Of a stretch of 64,000 nt of DNA, positions 54,057 to 63,451 are shown in pieces (position 1 is the stretch's first letter; the number at the start of each line of letters is the position of its first letter). Under the pieces are notes generated by a model that was given only the letters and a program-made list of their open reading frames with translations, was not told where the DNA came from and ran no database searches. The translations under genes were made by a program, and so were the position numbers. This DNA comes from Streptomyces sp. NBC_01465 (lineage in GTDB: Bacteria > Actinomycetota > Actinomycetes > Streptomycetales > Streptomycetaceae), in the NCBI RefSeq assembly GCF_036227325.1, contig NZ_CP109467.1, positions 4,154,001 through 4,218,000 on the forward strand, read 5' to 3'.

Positions 54057-54093
54057 CTGCACTAGCTGCACCAGCTGTCCTAGCTGTCCTAGC
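54051..54093 (+). repeat. 9-bp tandem repeat between cydB and cydDC
   Basis: Four to five copies of a 9-bp unit close to CACTAGCTG, drifting to TCCTAGCTG. The first copy includes the cydB stop codon (TAG). A small VNTR-type array in the cydB-cydDC spacer, next to the parS. Confidence 0.85.
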
Positions 54094-54098
54094 GAGGG

Positions 54099-57000
54099 AT
54101 GTTTCACGTGAAACCGATCGACCCGCGCCTGCTCCGGTACGCCCGCGCCACCCGTCTCTTCCTTGGGGCGGTGGTGGTGCTGGGCGTCGCCGGAGCAGGG
54201 CTGGTCGTCGCGCAGGCGATGCTGATCGCCGATGTGGTGGTGGGGGCGTTCCAGCACGGGGACGATCCCGCCGCACTGCGCACATCCCTGTTGCTGCTGG
54301 CGGCAGTTGCGGCCGGCCGGGGCCTGGTGGCCTGGCTGACCGAGCTCGCCGCCCACCGTGCCAGCGCCGCGGTCAAGTCTGAGCTGAGGGGGCGGCTCCT
54401 TGATCGGGCCGCCGCCCTCGGGCCCGGCTGGCTGGGGACGCAGCGGACGGGGTCGCTGACCGCGCTCGCCACCCGTGGCGTGGACGCGCTCGACGACTAC
54501 TTCTCGCGCTATCTGCCGCAGTTGGGGCTCGCGGTGGTGGTGCCGGTGGCGGTGCTGGCCCGGATCGTCACCGAGGACTGGGTGTCCGCGGCGATCATCG
54601 TCGGGACGCTGCCCCTGATCCCGATCTTCATGATGCTGATCGGCTGGGCCACCCAGTCCCGGATGGACCGTCAGTGGCGGCTGCTGTCCCGGCTGTCGGG
54701 GCACTTCCTGGACGTGGTCGCGGGGCTGCCGACGCTGAAGGTTTTCGGGCGGGCGAAGGCGCAGGCCGCGTCGATCCGGGCCATCACCTCGGAGTACCGG
54801 CTGGCGACGCTCAGGACGCTGCGGATCGCGTTTCTCTCCTCGTTCGCACTGGAGCTGCTGGCCACCCTGTCGGTGGCGCTGGTCGCGGTCTCCATCGGGA
54901 TGCGGCTGGTCAAGGGGGAGTTGGACCTCTACACGGGCCTGGTGATCCTGGTCCTCGCCCCGGAGGCCTATCTGCCGCTGCGGCAGGTGGGGGCGCAGTA
55001 CCACGCGGCCGCCGAGGGGCTCTCGGCGGCGGAGGAGATCTTCGCCGTACTGGAAGAGCCGCTGCCGGCGGGCGGCGCGGGCGACGTACCCGGCTCGCTA
55101 CGGCTGGAACTGGAGGGTGTGACGGTCCGGCACGAGGGCCGTACGCAGCCCTCGCTGGACTCGCTCTCGCTGGTGGTCGAACCCGGGGAGACGGTGGCGA
55201 TCACCGGTCCGAGCGGCGTCGGCAAGACGACGCTGCTCAATGTGCTTCTGGGGTTCGCGACGCCGGAGGCCGGCGGGCGGGTGTGCGTGGGCGGCGTCGA
55301 TCTCGCCTCCCTCTCCCCCGAGCGCTGGCGCGAGCAGATCGCCTGGGTGCCGCAGCGGCCCTATCTCTTCGCGGGCACGATCGCGGAGAACGTACGACTT
55401 GCCAGGCCCGACGCCGACGACACCGCGATGCTCGCCGCTCTGCGGGACGCGGGCGCGTACGACTTCGTGACCGCACTCCCCCAGGGCGCGGACACCGTCC
55501 TCGGCGAGGACGGCGCGGGGCTCTCGGCCGGACAGCGCCAACGCCTGGCGCTGGCGCGGGCGTTCCTCGCCGACCGGCCGCTGCTGCTCCTCGACGAGCC
55601 GACCGCGGCGCTCGACGGCGAGACCGAGGCGGGCATCGTCGAGGCGGTACGGCGGCTGGCCGCGGGCCGCACCGTCCTGCTGGTCGTTCACCGTCCGGCG
55701 CTGCTCGCGGTGGCCGACCGGGTGGTGGAGCTGTCGTACGAAGCTGCCGCCGCGGTGCCCAGGCCCACGGCCACGTACGAGAACGTACGGACCGCCGCCG
55801 CATCTGCGCCGGTGCACGAGGCGCCGTCGGAGCGCGAACAGCCTTCGCCCGGCGGCGGGACGCGGTCCGTACTCGCCTGGGTGCGCGACGGAGCCCAAGG
55901 CGTGCGCGGGCGGCTCGCGTTTGCGCTGGTCCTCGGCGGGCTCGCGCTGGGAAGTGCCGTGGGGCTCATGGCCACTTCGGGGTGGCTCATCTCGAGGGCC
56001 TCGCAGCACCCGCCGGTGCTCTATCTGATGGTGGCGGTCACCGCGACCAGGGCCTTCGGGATCGGGCGGGCCATCTTCCGTTACGCGGAGCGGCTCGTCT
56101 CGCACGACGCCGTGCTGCGGATGCTCGCCGAGCTCCGGGTCTCCGTCTACCGCAGGCTGGAGCGCATCGCCCCCGCCGGACTGCGCAAGGCTCGGCGCGG
56201 GGATCTGCTGTCGCGCCTCGTGGCCGATGTGGACGCGCTGCAGGACTACTGGCTGCGCTGGGTGCTTCCCGCGGGCGCCGCCGTGGTGGTGGGCGTGGGC
56301 ACCTGTGGGTTCGTGGCGTGGCTGCTGCCCGCCGCGGGCGCGGTGCTGGCCTGCGGGCTGCTCGTCGCGGGGGTCGGGGTGCCGCTGGTGACCGGCGCCT
56401 TCGCGCGCCGGGCCGAGCGTCAACTGGCGCCCGCACGGGGGCTGCTCGCGACGCGGGTGGTCGATCTCCTCACCGGCAACGCAGAGTTGACCGTGGCCGG
56501 GGCCCTGCCCGCGCGGGTGCGCGGGACCCGGGACGCCGACCGGGGGCTGACCCGGATCGCCTCGCGGGGCGCTGCCGCCACCGCGCTCGGGGGCGGGCTG
56601 ATCGCGCTGCTGTGCGGGCTGACCGTGGCGGGGGCCGCGCTCGTCGGCGTACAGGCGGTGCGGGAGGGGCGGCTGGCCGGGGTGGAGCTCGCGGTGGTGG
56701 TGCTGACGCCGCTGGCCGCGTTCGAGGCGGTCACCGGGCTGCCGCTGGCCGTGCAGTACCGGCAGCGGGTCCGCAAGAGCGCGGAGCGGGTCATGGAGGT
56801 CCTTGACGCGCCGCTTCCCGTACGCGAGCCGGAGCAGCCCGCCGCGGCGCCGGCCTCGCCCTTCCCGCTGGAGCTGCACGGGCTGAGCGCCCGGTATCCC
56901 GGCCAGGACCGTGCCGCGCTGAGCGGATTCGACCTGCGCCTCGACGCGGGGAAGCGGGTCGCCGTCGTCGGGACCTCGGGGGCGGGCAAGACCACGCTCG

Positions 57001-57647
57001 CCCAGGTGCTGCTGCGCTTCCTCGATGCGGAAGCCGGGACGTACACGCTCGGCGGTACGGACGCCTTCTCGCTCGACGGGGACACCGCACGCGGGTTCGT
57101 CGGGCTGTGCGCGCAGGACGCGCACCTCTTCGACAGTTCCGTACGGGAGAACCTCCGCCTCGCCAGGACCGGCGCCACCGACGAGGAACTGCGCGACGCG
57201 CTGGACCGCGCACGGCTCGGGGAGTGGGCCGAAGGGCTGCCCGATGGGCTCGACACCCTCGTCGGCGAGCACGGCGCGCGTCTCTCCGGCGGCCAGCGGC
57301 AGCGGCTCGCGCTGGCCCGTGCGCTGCTGGCCGACTTCCCCGTTCTCGTACTGGACGAGCCGGCCGAGCACCTCGACCTGGCGACCGCGGACGCGCTGAC
57401 GGCCGATCTGCTGGACGCCACCCGGGGGCGTACGACCGTGATCATCACGCACCGGCTGCAGGGCCTGGAGAGCGTGGACGAGGTGATCGTCCTGGACGGC
57501 GGGCGGGCCGTGCAGCGCGGGAGCTACGAGGAGCTGGCGGGGGCCGAGGGGCCGCTGCGGCGGATGCTCGACCGTGAGCGGGAGGGCGATCTGGTCGGTA
57601 CCCGACTTTCCTCTGGCCGACTTTCCTCAACAAATGGGACTAACTAG
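54099..57647 (+). CDS. cydCD: Fused CydDC-type ABC exporter for thiol reductants
   Basis: 1182 residues; one polypeptide joins two half-transporters, each with six helices and one ATPase. CydD-like half: Walker A GPSGVGKTT near residue 370, signature LSAGQRQRLALARA. CydC-like half: Walker A GTSGAGKTT near 958, signature LSGGQRQRLALARA. Needed for cytochrome bd assembly (exports cysteine/glutathione-like reductants in E. coli; the exact cargo in mycothiol-containing actinobacteria is unknown). ATG 54099 is followed at once by parS. Third gene of the cyd operon. Confidence 0.93.
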   Translation: MFHVKPIDPRLLRYARATRLFLGAVVVLGVAGAGLVVAQAMLIADVVVGAFQHGDDPAALRTSLLLLAAVAAGRGLVAWLTELAAHRASAAVKSELRGRLLDRAAALGPGWLGTQRTGSLTALATRGVDALDDYFSRYLPQLGLAVVVPVAVLARIVTEDWVSAAIIVGTLPLIPIFMMLIGWATQSRMDRQWRLLSRLSGHFLDVVAGLPTLKVFGRAKAQAASIRAITSEYRLATLRTLRIAFLSSFALELLATLSVALVAVSIGMRLVKGELDLYTGLVILVLAPEAYLPLRQVGAQYHAAAEGLSAAEEIFAVLEEPLPAGGAGDVPGSLRLELEGVTVRHEGRTQPSLDSLSLVVEPGETVAITGPSGVGKTTLLNVLLGFATPEAGGRVCVGGVDLASLSPERWREQIAWVPQRPYLFAGTIAENVRLARPDADDTAMLAALRDAGAYDFVTALPQGADTVLGEDGAGLSAGQRQRLALARAFLADRPLLLLDEPTAALDGETEAGIVEAVRRLAAGRTVLLVVHRPALLAVADRVVELSYEAAAAVPRPTATYENVRTAAASAPVHEAPSEREQPSPGGGTRSVLAWVRDGAQGVRGRLAFALVLGGLALGSAVGLMATSGWLISRASQHPPVLYLMVAVTATRAFGIGRAIFRYAERLVSHDAVLRMLAELRVSVYRRLERIAPAGLRKARRGDLLSRLVADVDALQDYWLRWVLPAGAAVVVGVGTCGFVAWLLPAAGAVLACGLLVAGVGVPLVTGAFARRAERQLAPARGLLATRVVDLLTGNAELTVAGALPARVRGTRDADRGLTRIASRGAAATALGGGLIALLCGLTVAGAALVGVQAVREGRLAGVELAVVVLTPLAAFEAVTGLPLAVQYRQRVRKSAERVMEVLDAPLPVREPEQPAAAPASPFPLELHGLSARYPGQDRAALSGFDLRLDAGKRVAVVGTSGAGKTTLAQVLLRFLDAEAGTYTLGGTDAFSLDGDTARGFVGLCAQDAHLFDSSVRENLRLARTGATDEELRDALDRARLGEWAEGLPDGLDTLVGEHGARLSGGQRQRLALARALLADFPVLVLDEPAEHLDLATADALTADLLDATRGRTTVIITHRLQGLESVDEVIVLDGGRAVQRGSYEELAGAEGPLRRMLDREREGDLVGTRLSSGRLSSTNGTN
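54101..54114. other. parS site 6
   Basis: Exact GTTTCACGTGAAAC at codons 2-6 of cydDC, just after the ATG at 54099; gives the MFHVKP N-terminus. ParB would sit at the start of this gene in the middle of the cyd operon. Confidence 0.95.
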
Positions 57648-57657
57648 TCTCAAGGGC

Positions 57658-59373
57658 ATGTCAGCGCCGGATCCCAGGGATCCTCTCGAAGCCGCCACCC
57701 GGGCGACCCGCAGCCTCCAGGGGCTCTCCACCGAGCTCACCGCCCGGGTGCCGCAGCTGCTCGAAGCGATGCGCTCGGTCGGGACCGGTCTTGAGCTGCA
57801 CTCCACGCTGGACCGGATCTGCGAGACGGCGGCCGAGCTCGCGGACGCCCGCTACGCGGCCATCGGGGTCGTCGACGAGGAGTCCACCGGGCTCGCCGAC
57901 TTCGTCACGTACGGCGTCACCGCCGAGCAGGCCGCGGTGATCGGGCGGCGGCCCGACGGGCACAAGGGGCTGCTCGGCGCGCTGATCCACGAACCCGACA
58001 CCGTACGGCTCGCGGATCTGACCACCGACCCGCGCTCGGCCGGATTCCCGCCGGGCCATCCGCCGATGCGGACCTTCCTGGGCGTTCCGATCCGGGTCCA
58101 GGGGGAGATCTTCGGCAATCTCTACCTCACCGAGAAGAACGGCGGCGGCGAGTTCAACGACTACGACCTGCACATGGTGCGGGTCCTCGCCACCGAGGCC
58201 GGGATCGCGATCGGCAATGCGCGGCTGTACGAGGCCGCGCGCCAGCGGGAGCGGTGGATCGACGGGTCGGTGGCCGTCACCACCGCGCTGCTCGCCGGCG
58301 GAGACACGGACGACGCCCTGGCCGTCGTAGCGGAACAGGCCCGCCATCTCGCCGCCTCGGACGCCGGGGTGGTGCTGCTGCCCGCGGACTCCGAGGAGGG
58401 CGGCCTGGAGATCGTCGCCATCTCCTCGGACCGGCCCGGATCCGCGCTGGGCGCGATCATCCCGCAGGACAGCCCGGTCGTGGAGACGCTGCTGGCCGGG
58501 GACCCGGTGTTCGTCGAGGACGCCGCGACCGATCCCCGGATGGTCACCAGCCTCGCGCAGACGTACGGACCGAGCATGATGCTGCCGCTGCACAGCGGGG
58601 GCCGGGTGCTGGGCGCGCTCGCCACCCCACGGGTGCGCGGCGCACGGCCGTTCAGCGAGGCGGAGCGGAACCTCGCCACCCAGTTCGCCTCGCAGGCCGC
58701 GCTCGCGCTGATGATGGCCGAGGCGCAGCGCGACCGGGAGCGGCTCGCGGTCTTCGAGGACCGGGACCGGATCGCCCGCGATCTGCACGACCTCGTCATC
58801 CAGCGGCTCTTCGCCACCGGGATGATGCTGGAGAGCGCCCAGCGCAAGTCCGTGGTGCCCGAGGTGCAGACCGGGGTCGGCAAGGCCGTGGACGAACTCG
58901 ACGTGACCATCCAGGAGATCCGCACCGCCATCTTCGCGCTCCAGCAGGGGCCCGCGGAGGCACCCTCGGGACTGCGCACCCGCGTGCTGCGGGAGATCAA
59001 CATGGCGGCCGTACCGCTCGGCTTCAAGCCCGCGCACCGCTTCCTCGGCCCGGTCGACACCCTGGTCGGCGAACTGACCGGGAAGAACCTGATCGCGGCG
59101 CTGCGCGAGGCGCTGTCCAACGCGTTCCGGCACGCGGAGGCGAGCCGGATCGAGGTCGTCGTCGATGTCACCGCGCAGCTCGCGGACGGGCGCGAGGCGG
59201 TACGGCTGACGGTCGCCGACGACGGGGTGGGCATCCCGGACGGCGGGCGACGCAGCGGGCTGCGCAACCTCAACCGGCGCGCCGAGTCGCTGGGCGGATC
59301 GAGCTGGCACGGCCCCGGTCTGGAAGGCGGCGGAGGGCCGGGCGCGACCGTCGTGTGGGAAGTGCCGCTGTAG
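57658..59373 (+). CDS. GAF-domain sensor histidine kinase, DevS/DosS-like
   Basis: 571 residues. First GAF domain about 50-195, second GAF about 205-355, HisKA_3 phospho-acceptor with H377 (IARDLHDLVIQRLF), HATPase near 460-570. GAF-A has GFPPGHPPMRTFLGVPIR with H134, and Y156 22 residues later. In M. tuberculosis DevS the haem-proximal His149 and Tyr171 have that same spacing. So it is likely a haem-based redox/oxygen sensor. No response regulator adjacent. ATG 57658 follows the cydCD stop by ten bases, suggesting the same operon. Confidence 0.88.
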   Translation: MSAPDPRDPLEAATRATRSLQGLSTELTARVPQLLEAMRSVGTGLELHSTLDRICETAAELADARYAAIGVVDEESTGLADFVTYGVTAEQAAVIGRRPDGHKGLLGALIHEPDTVRLADLTTDPRSAGFPPGHPPMRTFLGVPIRVQGEIFGNLYLTEKNGGGEFNDYDLHMVRVLATEAGIAIGNARLYEAARQRERWIDGSVAVTTALLAGGDTDDALAVVAEQARHLAASDAGVVLLPADSEEGGLEIVAISSDRPGSALGAIIPQDSPVVETLLAGDPVFVEDAATDPRMVTSLAQTYGPSMMLPLHSGGRVLGALATPRVRGARPFSEAERNLATQFASQAALALMMAEAQRDRERLAVFEDRDRIARDLHDLVIQRLFATGMMLESAQRKSVVPEVQTGVGKAVDELDVTIQEIRTAIFALQQGPAEAPSGLRTRVLREINMAAVPLGFKPAHRFLGPVDTLVGELTGKNLIAALREALSNAFRHAEASRIEVVVDVTAQLADGREAVRLTVADDGVGIPDGGRRSGLRNLNRRAESLGGSSWHGPGLEGGGGPGATVVWEVPL

Positions 59374-59438
59374 GCCAAGTGGCGCTGATCCGGCCGTAAA
59401 TACGCAGAATTGTCCTGATATCGGGTCACGATCCGTGG

Positions 59439-60470
59439 ATGCGCTACCGACTCACCCGCAGGCTGCTCGTCCCGGTGCTGTGCGTGCTCCCGGCCCTGCC
59501 CGCTGCCGCCGCGTCGGCCTCGGACGGTCCCGGTACGGGGGCCGAGGTGGCGCGGTTGTACGACCAGGCGGCGAAGGCCACGGCGACGTACGAACGCGGC
59601 AGGCACGCGGCCGACAGGGAGCGCGCCAGGGCCCGGCGGGCGGAGCGGCAGCTGGCCGGGAAACGGCGTGAACTCGCGGTGTTCCACGACCAGATGGGCC
59701 TCGTCGCCCGGGCCGAGTACCGCAGCGGGTCGGGTGCGATCGCGTACCCCGTGCAGCTGATGATGGCCGACGACCCCGAGGACATGCTGCGCGGCATGGA
59801 GCTCGCCGAGCAGGCCGACGCGGCGTTCTCGCGGATGATGGAGCGGGCGCAGCTGGCCGAGGACAACTACGTACGGGCCGAGAAGGCGGCGCAGGAGGCC
59901 TGGGAAGTGCTCTCCGTACGGCAGAAGCGGCTCGCGGAGATCAAGGAGTCCGTCGAGGCGAAGCTGCTGGACGCGCGGCAGCGGCTGCAGTCCGAGGCGG
60001 AGAAGAGCGTGGCGGCCGGCCGGTGCGCGGGGCCCGTCCGGATGGACACCAGGGGGTCTTCACGGCCGTGGGTGACGCCTGTGGTGAGTTACGGGCTGTC
60101 CGCCGGCTTCGACAGCGCGGGCTCCCACTGGGCGCACCGGCACACCGGGCAGGACTTCGCCGTGGACCTGGGCACTCCGGTACGGGCGGCCGGTGCGGGG
60201 CGGGTGGCGTCGGTGAGCTGCGGCGGCGGCTTCGGCGTGGAGATCGTGATCCAGCACCTCAACGGCTACTTCACGCAGTACGCGCATCTGTCGGCGACCG
60301 CCGTCGACCAGGGCGAGAAGGTCCGGGCCGGTCAGTGGATCGGGCAGTCGGGATCGACGGGCAACTCGACCGGGCCGCACCTGCACTTCGAGGTGCGGCT
60401 CACTCCGTATCTGGGGTCGGGGGTCGACCCGGTGCCGTGGCTGCGCGAGCACGGCGTCAGGGTGCGCTAG
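59439..60470 (+). CDS. LytM-type (M23) peptidase with coiled-coil domain
   Basis: 343 residues. Signal peptide (RRLLVPVLCVLPALPAAAAS), a long alpha-helical coiled-coil region (about 35-200), then an M23 domain with HTGQDFAVDLG and HLHFEVR (zinc ligands, all present). ATG 59439. Predicted secreted peptidoglycan hydrolase or, if catalytically used elsewhere, a regulator of one. Follows the sensor kinase by 65 bp. Confidence 0.9.
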   Translation: MRYRLTRRLLVPVLCVLPALPAAAASASDGPGTGAEVARLYDQAAKATATYERGRHAADRERARARRAERQLAGKRRELAVFHDQMGLVARAEYRSGSGAIAYPVQLMMADDPEDMLRGMELAEQADAAFSRMMERAQLAEDNYVRAEKAAQEAWEVLSVRQKRLAEIKESVEAKLLDARQRLQSEAEKSVAAGRCAGPVRMDTRGSSRPWVTPVVSYGLSAGFDSAGSHWAHRHTGQDFAVDLGTPVRAAGAGRVASVSCGGGFGVEIVIQHLNGYFTQYAHLSATAVDQGEKVRAGQWIGQSGSTGNSTGPHLHFEVRLTPYLGSGVDPVPWLREHGVRVR

Positions 60471-60478
60471 AGCGTCCC

Positions 60479-61342
60479 TCAGAGGCTCTGCAGGATCTGT
60501 TCGATGACCACCGCGACGCCGTCCTCGTTGTTGGCGACGGTGCGGCCCGACGCGGCGGCCAGCACGTCCGGGTGCGCGTTGCCCATGGCGTACGAGGTGC
60601 CCGCCCAGGTCAGCATCTCGATGTCGTTGGGCATGTCCCCGAAGGCGACGACCTCGGCGGGCGCGATGCCGCGCTCGGCGCAGCACAGCTCCAGCGTCGA
60701 GGCCTTGGAGACGCCGGGGCCGCTGACCTCCAGGAGGGCGGTCGGCGAGGAGCGGGTGACCGAGGCGCGGTCGCCGACGGCGGTACGGGCCAGGGCCAGG
60801 AAGGCGTCGGGGGACAGCTCGGGGTGGTACGCGAGGATCTTCAGTACGGGCTGCTCGGCGGTGTCCGCGTCCTCGGCGAGGAGCTTCTCGGCGGGCGCGA
60901 TGCCGGAGGCCGGGTCCAGGTGCATGGGCGGATAGGCCAGCTCGTGGTGTATCCCGCCGGTCCGCTCGACGGCGAAGGACGTGCCGGGGGCCGCGGCGCG
61001 CAGGATGTCGACTACCGCGAGGGCGGTGAGCCGCTCCAGCGGGCGGACCTCGACGAAACGGTGCTCTCCGGGGCCGCCGTGCAGATCGACGACCGCGGCA
61101 CCGTTTCCGCAGATCGCAAGACCGTGGCCGTGGACGTGGTCGCTGACGACGTCCATCCAGCGGGCCGGTCTGCCAGTGACGAAGAAGACCTCGATCCCGG
61201 CCTTCTCTGCGGCGGAGAGCGCGGCGACCGTACGGGCGGAGACCGATTTGTCGTCGCGGAGCAGGGTGCCGTCGAGGTCGGTGGCGATCAACCGGGGCGG
61301 TACGGGGAAGGCGGCGGGGGCAGGGCCGGTAGCTGAGGTCAC
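60479..61342 (-). CDS. Cof-type HAD-IIB phosphatase
   Basis: 287 residues. Motif I is ATDLDGTLLRDDKSVS, motif II is VFFVTGRPARWM, motif IV is VAFGDMPNDIEML; the alpha/beta cap (IIB) lies between. Typical sugar-phosphate phosphatase family; substrate unknown. GTG 61342 with GGGAG upstream; longer frames exist but lack ribosome site. Converges on the peptidase gene with eight bases between. Confidence 0.9.
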   Translation of the reverse strand: MTSATGPAPAAFPVPPRLIATDLDGTLLRDDKSVSARTVAALSAAEKAGIEVFFVTGRPARWMDVVSDHVHGHGLAICGNGAAVVDLHGGPGEHRFVEVRPLERLTALAVVDILRAAAPGTSFAVERTGGIHHELAYPPMHLDPASGIAPAEKLLAEDADTAEQPVLKILAYHPELSPDAFLALARTAVGDRASVTRSSPTALLEVSGPGVSKASTLELCCAERGIAPAEVVAFGDMPNDIEMLTWAGTSYAMGNAHPDVLAAASGRTVANNEDGVAVVIEQILQSL

Positions 61343-61472
61343 AGATCCATTCTCCCGCACGATGCGCACGGGCGTGCGAGGAGGCGCACATATGAGTGCG
61401 GTGCGGGCCGGAGTTGGCCGAAGATCGCCGCCGCGGAAATCCCCATGGGCATTGTCAGTGCCCGGTCCTACG

Positions 61473-61598
61473 ATGGCTCCCAACTACCGTGTCCTGCCCG
61501 CCTCGTGGCGCCGCAGGGACGGGCCGTTCGCGATGCGTGAGGGGGGACCCCGCGATCGCCCGACCCCGCGCATGAGCACGCGAGGTGACCTCCTGTGA
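61473..61598 (+). CDS. Possible upstream short ORF (41 codons) before the Hsp90-like gene
   Basis: Opens at ATG 61473 and ends at TGA 61596-61598, overlapping the GTG start of the Hsp90-family gene in a GTGA. It reads MAPNYRVLPASWRRR... with no known family. Position suggests a coupled leader peptide; chance cannot be excluded. The rest of the gap between 61343 and 61594 shows nothing else definite. Confidence 0.25.
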   Translation: MAPNYRVLPASWRRRDGPFAMREGGPRDRPTPRMSTRGDLL

Positions 61599-63451
61599 CG
61601 TCTTCCCGTACGCCCGAAATCCCGTCCGATCCCGCCGTCAACACCTTCCAGGTCGATCTGCGGGGGCTCGTCGACCTGCTCTCCCACCACCTCTACTCCA
61701 GCCCGCGCGTCTACGTCCGCGAGCTGCTGCAGAACGCCGTGGACGCCTCCACCGCCCGGCTCGCCCAGGACGCCGCCGCCCCGGTCCGCATCCGGATCTC
61801 GGTGACGGCCGCGGGGGCGGTGACCATCGAGGACTCCGGGATCGGCCTCACCACCGACGAGGTGCACACGCTGCTCGCCACGATCGGGCGCTCCTCGAAG
61901 CGGGACGGACTGGAGAGCGCCCGGCAGGAGTTCCTCGGCCAGTTCGGCATCGGGCTGCTGGCCTGCTTCGTGGTGGCCCGGCAGATACGGGTGGTCTCGC
62001 GCTCCGCCCGTACGCCAGAACTTCCGCCCGTGGAATGGCTGGCGACCGACGACGGCTCGTACACCGTGCGCACGCTCCCCGACGAGGCGCGCCCCGAGCC
62101 CGGGACCACCGTCTATCTGGAGGCGAGGCCCGGCGCCGAGGAGTGGACAACTCCCCGGCGTGTCGAGGAACTTGCGCGGGACTTCGGTTCGTTGCTCCCG
62201 TACGAGGTGACCTTCACCGGACCGGACGGCGCGACCCGCCCCGTCACCGACCGGCCCGCCGTGTGGGACCGCCCGTACCCGACCCCGGTCGCCCGCCGGG
62301 TCGCCCTCGCCGGGCACTGCACCCAGGTCTTCGGCTTCACCCCGCTGGACACCGTCGACCTGGACCTCCCCGTCGCCGGGGTGCGCGGCGTCGCCTATGT
62401 GCTCCCCTCCGCCATCAGCCCCGCCCACCAGGCCGGCCACCGCGTCTATCTGAAGGGAATGCTGCTCACCGACCGGGCCGACAACCTGCTCCCCGACTGG
62501 GCGTTCTTCGTCCGCGTCGTCCTGGACACCGACACCCTGCGGCCCACCGCGTCCCGCGAGAGCCTGTACGACGACGACACCCTCGCCGCCGTACGGGACG
62601 CGCTCGGCGGGCGCATCAGGGAGTGGCTGACGCAGCTCGCCGCGGGGGACCCCGACCGGCTCGCCGCCTTCCTCACCGTGCACCACCTGGGCGTGAAGTC
62701 CCTCGCCCGGTACGACAGGGACCTGCTGGAACTGATGCTGCCCTGGCTGCCGTTCGAGACCAGCGACGGGCGGGTGACGCTCGACGAGTTCGTACGGGCC
62801 CACCCCCAGGTGCACTACACGCGCACGGTCGAGGAGTTCCGCCAGGTCGCCCCGATCGCCGCCGCCCACGGGCTCGGCGTGATCAACGGCGGATACACGT
62901 ACGACGCCGAGCTCGTCGCGATGCTGCCGCAGATCAGGGACGGGGTGAGCGTCGCCGAGCTGGACGCCGGGGCGGTCACCGCCCACCTCGACCCGGTGGC
63001 GCCGCAGCAGGAGCTGGCGCTCTCCTCCTTCCTGGCCACCGCCCGCACCACGCTCGACCCGCTCGGCTGCGACGTCGCCCTGCGCGCCTTCCAGCCGGTG
63101 ACGGTCCCCGCCCTCTTCCTCGACGACCGCCAGGCCCGCCACGAGCGCGACCGCGCGGCCGCCGAGGCCGACGCCGACGCGCTGTGGACCGACATCCTCG
63201 GCGCGCTGCGCGGCTCCGCACCCCGGGCCAGGCTCGTCCTCAACCACAACAACCCGCTGGTCCGCCGTATCGCCGCCATCCCCGACACCGAACTGGCCGG
63301 TACGGCAGTGGAATCGCTGTACGGGCAGGCGCTGCTCATGGCCCAGCGCCCGCTGCGCCCCATCGACGCCTCCCTGCTCAACCGGTCCTTCCTCGGGCTC
63401 CTGGAGTGGGCCACCCACCCGATCGCCACGAGCCAGGAGGAGCAGAGTTGA
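61595..63451 (+). CDS. Hsp90-family ATPase
   Basis: 618 residues with the GHKL ATPase domain of HtpG: ELLQNAVDA (E43, N47), DSGIGL (D80), and GQFGIGLLACFVV (lid and G-box). The middle domain has the conserved arginine (R321 in TASRES). It is highly divergent from HtpG beyond these motifs; the C-terminal dimerisation region is not recognisable. GTG 61595 near AGGTGA. Coupled to the next gene by overlap (TTGA). Likely a specialised actinobacterial Hsp90-type protein; client unknown. Confidence 0.88.
   Translation: MTSSRTPEIPSDPAVNTFQVDLRGLVDLLSHHLYSSPRVYVRELLQNAVDASTARLAQDAAAPVRIRISVTAAGAVTIEDSGIGLTTDEVHTLLATIGRSSKRDGLESARQEFLGQFGIGLLACFVVARQIRVVSRSARTPELPPVEWLATDDGSYTVRTLPDEARPEPGTTVYLEARPGAEEWTTPRRVEELARDFGSLLPYEVTFTGPDGATRPVTDRPAVWDRPYPTPVARRVALAGHCTQVFGFTPLDTVDLDLPVAGVRGVAYVLPSAISPAHQAGHRVYLKGMLLTDRADNLLPDWAFFVRVVLDTDTLRPTASRESLYDDDTLAAVRDALGGRIREWLTQLAAGDPDRLAAFLTVHHLGVKSLARYDRDLLELMLPWLPFETSDGRVTLDEFVRAHPQVHYTRTVEEFRQVAPIAAAHGLGVINGGYTYDAELVAMLPQIRDGVSVAELDAGAVTAHLDPVAPQQELALSSFLATARTTLDPLGCDVALRAFQPVTVPALFLDDRQARHERDRAAAEADADALWTDILGALRGSAPRARLVLNHNNPLVRRIAAIPDTELAGTAVESLYGQALLMAQRPLRPIDASLLNRSFLGLLEWATHPIATSQEEQS

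Noticed and set aside
55098..57452. Long minus-strand frame opposite cydDC
   Set aside because: Shadow of an intact ABC transporter with all motifs on the plus strand.
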